A stretch of 6,104 nt of DNA from ZC4RG29 sp036273935 (GTDB taxonomy: Bacteria; Bacteroidota; Bacteroidia; Cytophagales; Cyclobacteriaceae): NCBI GenBank assembly GCA_036273935.1, contig DASUGQ010000246.1, positions 1 to 6,104 of the forward strand. Direction: 5' to 3'. The translations under genes and the position numbers were made by a program. Of the stretch, positions 1 to 4,736 are shown piece after piece. The notes below the pieces were generated by a model. That model worked only from the letters and a program-made list of their open reading frames with translations. It was not told the DNA's origin and ran no database searches. Numbering within the stretch: the stretch's first letter is position 1; the number at the start of each line of letters is the position of its first letter.

Positions 1-720
1 ATAGTTATTAGCGTACTTATGATGGCAAATAACGGGTTCAAACTTTTTCCAGTGATCAAACAACATTGGGATCGAGTATTTTTCGGGAACAAATATTTTA
101 GAAACATTTCTGCATCCAAGGCCAAAATAAGAAAAGATGTCAACGCCAAGTTGCTGAATGTCCTCAACCGATTCTGTGCCAGACATTATTGCGACTGATG
201 TTCTGTTTTTGCGAATTATGGATGGGTATTTGCTAAAATAGTAATCAAAATATCTGGATGAATTGTCACTTCCTGTGGCAATGACGGCGTCAAAATTTTT
301 CACTTTTTCAGTAAATGAGATGTACTCTTCAAATCGGTAGTCGATCTTAACAAGCGAGTCGAGGATAAACGTTATCAGCACGCTATCTTTTGAGCTCCGC
401 TTGATTTGGGCTCTGTTTCCGGTAATCAGAACACATAAGATGTCATGGAAACCCACGCAGGGGATATTCCCTGCGAGGATTAAAGCCACCTCTGAGGGGC
501 TCTTCAAGGGGGGTATGTTATAGCCAGACACCCAGGTCTCCAGAGCACGGGCCTCCAGCAACCTCCTAACTCCTGTTAGGGCCATTACAACGTTGTTGTC
601 GGTAAACCACGAATTTTCGCTCTTGGTTTTTTCTGTTAGGGTGGAGAGCGTTACATTATCGATTGATTCAAGACGTTTTCCCAGGTTCAAAAAAGCTGAT
701 AATCGATCTTCAAGTTGCAT
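1..720 (-). CDS. Acyl-CoA reductase, LuxC-like (partial, C-terminus outside window)
   Basis: The minus strand reads open from an ATG at 720 to the window edge, giving 240 residues without a stop. I translated it by hand. It matches the Bacteroidota acyl-CoA reductase family (LuxC fold, aldehyde dehydrogenase superfamily), which reduces fatty acyl-CoA or acyl thioesters to aldehydes with NAD(P)H, probably in the cytosol. Landmarks are SWFT at 37-40, LAGNIPCVGFHD at 82-93, ATGSDNSSRYFDYYF at 148-162, RKNRTSVA at 170-177 and YFGLGCRNVSKIFVP at 198-212. C203 in the GLGC motif is at the position of the thiol nucleophile in aldehyde dehydrogenases (inferred from motif alignment). The family is usually somewhat over 300 residues, so roughly the last third is missing because of the window edge, not mutation. 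The ATG is the only good start; no in-frame ATG lies upstream before the ferredoxin gene. It is transcribed divergently from the ferredoxin. The physiological substrate cannot be told from sequence. Confidence 0.88.
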   Translation of the reverse strand, partial: MQLEDRLSAFLNLGKRLESIDNVTLSTLTEKTKSENSWFTDNNVVMALTGVRRLLEARALETWVSGYNIPPLKSPSEVALILAGNIPCVGFHDILCVLITGNRAQIKRSSKDSVLITFILDSLVKIDYRFEEYISFTEKVKNFDAVIATGSDNSSRYFDYYFSKYPSIIRKNRTSVAIMSGTESVEDIQQLGVDIFSYFGLGCRNVSKIFVPEKYSIPMLFDHWKKFEPVICHHKYANNY

Positions 721-731
721 TCCGGATAAAA

Positions 732-776
732 CTTTTAAGGACGTTGGGTTGTTTTGTCGATAACCTTTTAAGACGT
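732..776. repeat. Direct repeat pair in the acyl-CoA reductase/ferredoxin divergent promoter
   Basis: CTTTTAAGGACGT at 732-744 recurs as CTTTTAAGACGT at 765-776, identical apart from one extra G. The copies start 33 nt apart, about three helical turns. The left copy is 12 nt upstream of the acyl-CoA reductase ATG; the right copy fills the end of the spacer of the ferredoxin promoter and shares its last T with the -7 box. The position suggests a regulator site serving both genes, but this is inference; chance similarity in AT-rich DNA is possible. Confidence 0.45.
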
Positions 777-783
777 ATTTTTG
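753..783 (+). promoter_or_regulatory. Bacteroidota-type promoter for the ferredoxin gene
   Basis: TTTG at 753-756 is followed by a 19-nt spacer and TATTTTTG at 776-783, a full match to the known Bacteroidota pattern TTTG-N19-TAnnTTTG recognised by their primary sigma factor. Transcription would start near 789-791, leaving a leader of about 26 nt before the ATG at 816. No Shine-Dalgarno sequence is visible in the A-rich leader, which is normal for this phylum. Confidence 0.65.
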
Positions 784-815
784 TAGAATAAATTGATAGC
801 AAAAGTAGAAAAAGC

Positions 816-1178
816 ATGGCAATAATGATCACGGACGAATGCATCAACTGCGGTGCATGCGAACCTGAATGTCCTAATACAGCAATTTATGAGGGTGGCC
901 GGGAGTGGACTTGGGCCGGCGGTACAAAACTGGAGCAAGTGGAATTGGAGGATGGCACTTCGTTGGATGCTAAATCAGCACAGACACCGGTGTCAAACGA
1001 ATTCTACTATATCGTTACTGGCAAGTGTACAGAATGCTCAGGATTCCATGAAGAACCTCAATGTGCGGCAGTTTGTCCGGTTGATTGCTGCGTACCGGAT
1101 CCCGATAACGTTGAAGATAAAGAAACACTCTTGGCAAAGAAGGCCTGGCTTCACCAGGAGGTCGAAGAAAATTCCTAA
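816..1178 (+). CDS. 2[4Fe-4S] ferredoxin, Allochromatium type with central insertion
   Basis: This 120-residue protein is a soluble low-potential electron carrier with two [4Fe-4S] clusters. The first binding motif is CINCGACEPECP (C9, C12, C15, C19) and the second is C71-x2-C74-x8-C83-x3-C87-P, continuing as VDCC (C91, C92). The eight-residue spacing between the second and third cysteine of the second motif and the extra C-terminal cysteine are hallmarks of Allochromatium vinosum-type ferredoxins. The opening, ITDECINCGACEPECPN, also resembles that family closely. Unlike the short classical ferredoxin of about 80 residues, it has an insertion around residues 29-62 that is rich in Trp, Gly and acidic residues. 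The ATG at 816 gives the expected family N-terminus; a second in-frame Met at residue 4 is possible but less likely. It has its own promoter and is divergent from the acyl-CoA reductase. Its redox partner is not evident; supplying electrons to the neighbouring pathway is conjecture. Confidence 0.93.
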   Translation: MAIMITDECINCGACEPECPNTAIYEGGREWTWAGGTKLEQVELEDGTSLDAKSAQTPVSNEFYYIVTGKCTECSGFHEEPQCAAVCPVDCCVPDPDNVEDKETLLAKKAWLHQEVEENS

Positions 1179-1182
1179 TCAA

Positions 1183-2094
1183 CTACCTCATTCTGGCTCG
1201 TTTGATCAGATAAGTTTGAAGAATCTGATCATATCCCTGTCTCACATCTGCTTCGATATAATCAATTTTGTATTGATTGCAGCGCATTTTGATACGCTGA
1301 TGAAAATCGGAAAGTGAAGATTTATATCGATCACGAATGTCCTGAGGATTAAGTTTTATCCTGTCCTTCGTTTCAAGGTCAATGAATTCTATTGGTTTGT
1401 CTTCGAACTCGAACTCCAATTCTGTTTTTCTGTCCATCACATGGAAAAGAATCACCTCGTGTTTGTTGTGCTTCAGGTGCTGGAGCGACTTGAACAACTC
1501 ATCAGTGTCTTCGTTAGAGTCGAACATATCACTGAAAATCAAAACGAGGGAACGGCGATGAATTTTTTCAGCAACCTCGTGTAAGACCTGGCTGACATTG
1601 GTTTTGACTGATGCTTCAGATTTTTCAAATTTCGCCGCCTGTTCAAGTAATGTTAAGAGCTTGTTTAAATGAGTTGGCGAGGACTTTATTGATGTTAGGG
1701 TCTCTATTTGATTTGAGAACAAGCAAAGTCCGACGGCATCGCGCTGCTTTTGCAGGAGATATCCTAACGATGCAGCACCGACGACGCTGAAGAGTATTTT
1801 ATCCCTTGTTTCGGCTGGATAAAACATAGATGGTGATCTGTCAATGGCGACAAGGCATCGTAAATTCGTCTCTTCTTCATATCGTTTGGTATAGAGGCGA
1901 TCTGTCCTTGCATACACTTTCCAATCAATGTGGCGCGTGCTTTCGCCCTCATTATAGAGGCGGTGCTCAGCAAATTCAACTGAGAAGCCGTGATATGGGG
2001 ATTTATGAAGTCCCGTAATGAACCCTTCAACGAGCTGCCTGGCCAATAGCTCCAAGTTTGAGCCTTTCTTTATTTCATTAAGATCTATCTCCAC
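1183..2094 (-). CDS. DUF58 domain protein (vWA-like)
   Basis: The 303-residue product belongs to the DUF58 family, cytosolic proteins with a von Willebrand A-like fold that often work with MoxR-type AAA+ ATPases. The family signature is clear: FAEHRLYNEGESTRHIDWKV at 41-60, then YARTDRLYTKRYEEE at 61-75. A metal-binding DxSxS motif follows a hydrophobic strand (D85-R86-S87-P88-S89), and a second acidic strand end lies at FSDMFD, 187-192. No signal peptide or membrane segment is seen. Translation starts at a GTG (2094-2092). The frame upstream is open only to a stop at 2124-2122 and has no ATG, and the N-terminus MEIDLNEIKKGSNLELLARQ fits the family start. The usual MoxR partner is not adjacent: the next gene upstream is divergent, and downstream the ferredoxin gene converges with a 4-nt gap. 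No convincing promoter was found for this gene. The biochemical role is unknown. Confidence 0.9.
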   Translation of the reverse strand: MEIDLNEIKKGSNLELLARQLVEGFITGLHKSPYHGFSVEFAEHRLYNEGESTRHIDWKVYARTDRLYTKRYEEETNLRCLVAIDRSPSMFYPAETRDKILFSVVGAASLGYLLQKQRDAVGLCLFSNQIETLTSIKSSPTHLNKLLTLLEQAAKFEKSEASVKTNVSQVLHEVAEKIHRRSLVLIFSDMFDSNEDTDELFKSLQHLKHNKHEVILFHVMDRKTELEFEFEDKPIEFIDLETKDRIKLNPQDIRDRYKSSLSDFHQRIKMRCNQYKIDYIEADVRQGYDQILQTYLIKRARMR

Positions 2095-2194
2095 TGGCTT
2101 GCAAATAAAGAATAATCGTAATTAATTTATCACAATTTTCCTACGTTGAGTGGTTAAACATTAATATCAATACTTTAAATAATTAAAGACATCG

Positions 2195-2213
2195 TTTGCT
2201 ATAATTTAGCAAA
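2195..2213. promoter_or_regulatory. Operator-like inverted repeat inside the DUF3276 promoter
   Basis: TTTGCTA (2195-2201) and TAGCAAA (2207-2213) are perfect inverted arms of 7 nt separated by TAATT. The left arm contains the putative -33 box and the right arm ends 4 nt before the putative -7 box, so a dimeric protein bound here would block or modulate the promoter. The DNA spacing fits an operator better than an RNA hairpin, because it lies upstream of the predicted transcription start. The binding protein is unknown. Confidence 0.45.
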
Positions 2214-2225
2214 ATCGTATCTTCG
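2195..2225 (+). promoter_or_regulatory. Bacteroidota-type promoter for the DUF3276/PUR gene
   Basis: TTTG at 2195-2198, a 19-nt spacer, and TATCTTCG at 2218-2225 match the TTTG-N19-TAnnTTTG pattern with one mismatch in the -7 box. The spacing is identical to that of the ferredoxin promoter. Transcription would start near 2231-2233, giving a leader of about 37 nt before the GTG at 2269. Confidence 0.5.
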
Positions 2226-2268
2226 AAATAACCAAACCAATAAACCTAACTTTTAAAACTGAAGGATT

Positions 2269-2622
2269 GTGGAAGAAAACAAGACAAATGGTAGGGATGA
2301 GATCTTCTCTACCAAGGTAAAGGCTGGAAAGCGTACTTATTTCTTTGATGTAAAGGCGACCCGCTCAAACGATTACTACCTGACTATAACGGAAAGCAAG
2401 AAGCGTTTCAAAGAAGATGGATTTACCTATGAGAAACACAAAATATTTCTCTATAAGGAAGATTTTAACAAGTTCGTAGAAGCACTTAACAACACGGTGA
2501 ATCATGTTAAAAAGGAGTTGATGCCGAATATTGATTTCACTCAATTTGATCATGCTGAACGAGAGGAGGAGGTTGCCTCTGCAAAACCTACGCAAATTGA
2601 CACAGAATTGAAGTGGGATTAA
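2269..2622 (+). CDS. DUF3276 family PUR-type nucleic acid-binding protein
   Basis: The 117-residue product belongs to DUF3276, the Bacteroidota version of the PUR-alpha-like fold, which in related bacteria (such as the Borrelia PUR protein) binds single-stranded DNA and RNA. One PUR repeat is visible: KAGKRTYFFDVKATRSNDYY at 18-37, LTITESKKRF at 38-47, and a strand-helix unit YEKHKIFLYKEDFNKFVEAL at 54-73. Residues 90-117 are acidic and low in hydrophobics, probably a flexible tail. The start is a GTG at 2269; an in-frame TGA at 2260-2262, only two codons upstream, rules out any longer conventional start. AAGGA lies only 2 nt upstream of the GTG, too close for a standard Shine-Dalgarno site. 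The gene has its own promoter and an intrinsic terminator, so it is probably monocistronic. Its target nucleic acids are unknown; a role as a post-transcriptional or transcriptional regulator is inferred from the fold. Confidence 0.9.
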   Translation: MEENKTNGRDEIFSTKVKAGKRTYFFDVKATRSNDYYLTITESKKRFKEDGFTYEKHKIFLYKEDFNKFVEALNNTVNHVKKELMPNIDFTQFDHAEREEEVASAKPTQIDTELKWD

Positions 2623-2648
2623 GACATAATTGGCAAACGCGAATATTG

Positions 2649-2669
2649 AGCCCCATTAGGGGCTTTTTT
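2649..2669 (+). terminator. Intrinsic terminator after the DUF3276 gene
   Basis: AGCCCC (2649-2654), loop ATTA, GGGGCT (2659-2664) and a run of T through 2669 form a six-pair GC-rich hairpin with a U tract. It begins 27 nt after the DUF3276 stop and ends just before the ychF promoter, separating the two transcription units. Confidence 0.9.
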
Positions 2670-2685
2670 ATTGCCCATTGAGATT

Positions 2686-2693
2686 TATATTTG
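2686..2693 (+). promoter_or_regulatory. Putative -7 box of the ychF promoter
   Basis: TATATTTG fully matches the Bacteroidota -7 consensus TAnnTTTG. The -33 region 19 nt upstream falls in the terminator T tract (CTTT at 2663-2666) and matches TTTG poorly. The predicted start near 2700 leaves a very short leader of about 13 nt before the ATG at 2713. Confidence 0.4.
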
Positions 2694-2712
2694 CGCCCTT
2701 AATAAAATAACT

Positions 2713-3810
2713 ATGGCGCTTCAGTGCGGAATTGTTGGTTTACCAAACGTTGGGAAGTCAACTCTTTTTAATGCAATATCTAACAACAAAGCAGAAGCTG
2801 CGAATTTCCCATTTTGTACTATCGAGCCGAATGTTGGGATAATTAGCGTCCCGGATCAACGCCTAAGAATTTTAGAAGATCTCGTTAGGCCACAAAAGGT
2901 AATACCAACCTCAATTGAGTTTGTTGACATAGCCGGCCTCGTGAAGGGCGCCAGTAAAGGGGAGGGTCTGGGCAATCAGTTTCTGGCAAACATCCGGGAA
3001 GTTGATGCCATCGTTCACGTCGTTCGGTGTTTCGATAATGATAACATTGTTCACGTTGATGGAAGGGTAAACCCGGTTTCGGACAAAGAGATCATCGATA
3101 CTGAATTACAATTAAAGGATCTGGAGTCCATCGAGAAGAAGGTGTCCAGGCTGGAAAAAATCGCCAAGAGTGGTGATGCTAAAGCCAAAAAAGAACTCGC
3201 TACGGTCACCCTGTACAGAGACACACTGCTTTCGGGGAGAAATGCCCGGTCTGTAGACGTTTCAAAGGAGGACAAGGAGGCGATTGCTGACCTTCAGCTA
3301 CTCACCGCCAAGCCCGTAATATATGTTGCAAATGTTGACGAAGGATCTATCCACCTGGGGAATAAGTACGTTGAGATGCTCTCAGCGGCCATTAAGGATG
3401 AGAACGCCGAATTAGTAATTATCAGCGCCGCCATCGAAGCGCAAATTGCCGAGTTTGAATCGAAAGAAGATCGCGAAGTTTTTCTGGCCGAATACGGTTT
3501 GAAGGAATCCGGATTAGATAAGCTCATTAGTGCCTCTTATCATTTGTTGGACTTGATTACCTACTTTACAGCTGGAGAGAAGGAGGTGAGAGCCTGGACA
3601 ATCAAAAAAGGGTGGAAGGCTCCCCAGGCGGCAGGTGTTATCCACACTGACTTTGAGAAAGGTTTCATTAAAGCAGAGGTTATTAAATTGTCTGATTATC
3701 AGCAATTTAAGACAGAACAGGCGTGTAAAGAAGCCGGTAAAGTTGCAATTGAGGGCAAGGACTATATTGTAAAGGATGGAGACATCATGCATTTCCGGTT
3801 CAACGTCTGA
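2713..3810 (+). CDS. ychF: Redox-regulated ATPase/GTP-binding protein YchF (Ola1 family)
   Basis: The 365-residue protein is the universal Obg-related P-loop NTPase YchF, known in other organisms to prefer ATP, bind ribosomes and influence translation and the oxidative stress response. The P-loop is GLPNVGKS at 9-16, followed by FPFCTIEPNVG at 32-42. The switch II motif DIAGL lies at 72-76, with a hydrophobic residue in place of the usual catalytic Gln. NVDE at 207-210 is the altered G4 motif (NxxE in place of NKxD) typical of this family, and SAA at 238-240 is the G5. A coiled-coil segment spans about 128-165, and the C-terminal TGS domain runs from about 282 to 365 (LITYFTAGEKEVRAWTI, then HTDFEKGFIKAEV). 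Length is standard. The frame is open further upstream to a TTG at 2671, but ATG 2713 gives the canonical MALQCGIVGLPNVGKS start and lies downstream of the putative promoter. Confidence 0.98.
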   Translation: MALQCGIVGLPNVGKSTLFNAISNNKAEAANFPFCTIEPNVGIISVPDQRLRILEDLVRPQKVIPTSIEFVDIAGLVKGASKGEGLGNQFLANIREVDAIVHVVRCFDNDNIVHVDGRVNPVSDKEIIDTELQLKDLESIEKKVSRLEKIAKSGDAKAKKELATVTLYRDTLLSGRNARSVDVSKEDKEAIADLQLLTAKPVIYVANVDEGSIHLGNKYVEMLSAAIKDENAELVIISAAIEAQIAEFESKEDREVFLAEYGLKESGLDKLISASYHLLDLITYFTAGEKEVRAWTIKKGWKAPQAAGVIHTDFEKGFIKAEVIKLSDYQQFKTEQACKEAGKVAIEGKDYIVKDGDIMHFRFNV

Positions 3811-3935
3811 AGATTCCGGTGAATGAATATAGAACCTTTCTGAATTTTTATTAGTTTTATAATCCGCTCAGATTCATTTTTAAAGCAGGGTTTGGTTTAT
3901 TTAATTTTTTAACCCCAACTAAATTTTTTGGGATT
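3811..3935. other. T-rich intergenic region between ychF and the Cas6-like gene
   Basis: This 125-nt stretch carries no ORF, no convincing terminator for ychF and no clean TTTG-N19-TAnnTTTG promoter. It is strongly T-rich. AACCCCAA at 3911-3918 can pair either with GGGTT at 3888-3892 or with TTGGG at 3928-3932, giving two weak, mutually exclusive 5-bp hairpins just before the Cas6-like start. Read-through from ychF is therefore possible. Confidence 0.4.
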
Positions 3936-4736
3936 TTGAGAACCAGGATTATTTTTTCGCTTAAGAACAGGGGATCGTACGTACCTTTTCATCATCAGTA
4001 TCTTTTGGCACAATTGATTCGGGGAATTCTTTTGTTCGGATCGGATCCGCGTTACAAAGATTACATAATGTACAATTTCTCCGGACTAAAAGGGCAGACC
4101 AAGATCAGCCGAAAAGGTCTTCATTTCTACTCGTCGAAAGTGACGCTGGTATTTTCCTGCCAGGATAAGGAGTTTCTCGAGTATTTCTTAAACAGACTCT
4201 TTCAACAAAAAGAAGTAGTGGTGGGGAATATGCAACTCGTTCCTGAAAGCACAGAAACGGAGGAAACGCACGTCACGGGAGATGAGGTCAAGTTCCTGTG
4301 TATTTCCCCTATCGTCCTCATCACACCTTCATTCAACGATGAGTCGGCAAAGAAATTTATCTCGCCAGATAGCGATGAATTTTCTGACCTCTTATATGAA
4401 GCGACGATCTCACGAATGGAAGCCACGGGAAAATATAAACCGGAGGAGTTGGCGTCCTTCTATAAATTCCAAATCGTTCCGGACGCAGAGTACATCAACC
4501 GCATACAATCGTCACATAAAAAGTTCGCCCGAATCTATCCGTTGTATGACAATGACATCAAGTTTGAAGTGAGAGGGTATACCTTCCCTTTTACCTTGTA
4601 TGCAATTGAGGAGGTCCAACGGTTTGTATATGAAAATGGGCTCGGCCATTTTTCTCACAAAGGATTCGGTATGCTTGACCTTGCCAACAATGACTCAATC
4701 AAGAGAGAGAATCAGCTTGAGATGAATTATGCTTAA
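3936..4736 (+). CDS. cas6: Cas6-like RAMP protein (CRISPR RNA endoribonuclease family), solitary
   Basis: The 266-residue product resembles Cas6, which cleaves CRISPR repeat transcripts using two ferredoxin-like (RAMP) domains. The N-terminal strand RTRIIFSL is followed by VPFHHQYLLAQLIRGIL at 16-32, like the start of classical Cas6. The centre has ISPIVLITP at 123-131, and the C-terminus carries the diagnostic glycine-rich loop GLGHFSHKGFGML at 235-247. The start is a TTG at 3936; the frame upstream is open to a stop at 3852 without any ATG, and the TTG gives the expected MRxRxxF beginning. By motif alignment with Cas6 as I recall it, the segment after helix 1 that usually carries the catalytic His (LH followed by a short loop) is represented by DYIMYNFSGLKG at 42-53, with no His; H19 and H20 lie earlier, before helix 1. 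No CRISPR array or other cas gene is in the window. Function is thus uncertain: remote crRNA processing, non-catalytic RNA binding or a repurposed role. Its stop overlaps that of the convergent plug gene. Confidence 0.8.
   Translation: MRTRIIFSLKNRGSYVPFHHQYLLAQLIRGILLFGSDPRYKDYIMYNFSGLKGQTKISRKGLHFYSSKVTLVFSCQDKEFLEYFLNRLFQQKEVVVGNMQLVPESTETEETHVTGDEVKFLCISPIVLITPSFNDESAKKFISPDSDEFSDLLYEATISRMEATGKYKPEELASFYKFQIVPDAEYINRIQSSHKKFARIYPLYDNDIKFEVRGYTFPFTLYAIEEVQRFVYENGLGHFSHKGFGMLDLANNDSIKRENQLEMNYA

Noticed and set aside
800..807. TACTTTTG on the minus strand as -7 box for the acyl-CoA reductase
   Set aside because: The box matches TAnnTTTG, but no TTTG lies about 19 nt further upstream (827-830 reads GATC on both strands), so promoter support is too weak to list as a feature.
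853..1317. 154-codon plus-strand frame overlapping the ferredoxin
   Set aside because: It is an out-of-frame shadow of the ferredoxin and of the antisense DUF58 end, with no recognisable protein motifs.
2095..2110. TTTATTTG on the minus strand as -7 box for the DUF58 gene
   Set aside because: It misses the essential A of TAnnTTTG, has no -33 partner at 19 nt and would make the mRNA nearly leaderless.
2671..2712. Longer YchF starting at TTG 2671
   Set aside because: The extra 14 residues are not found in the family, the codons overlap the end of the terminator region and the putative -7 box, and ATG 2713 gives the canonical N-terminus.
3514..3792. 92-codon minus-strand frame inside ychF
   Set aside because: It lies fully antisense to the conserved TGS-domain coding region of ychF and has no family-like features.
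3970..4050. Short palindromes such as GTACGTAC and CGGATCCG
   Set aside because: They fall inside the Cas6-like coding sequence, are only 8 nt long and are expected by chance.
3811..4736. CRISPR array near the Cas6-like gene
   Set aside because: No regularly spaced 25-40 nt repeats are present in the flanking intergenic region or elsewhere in the window.
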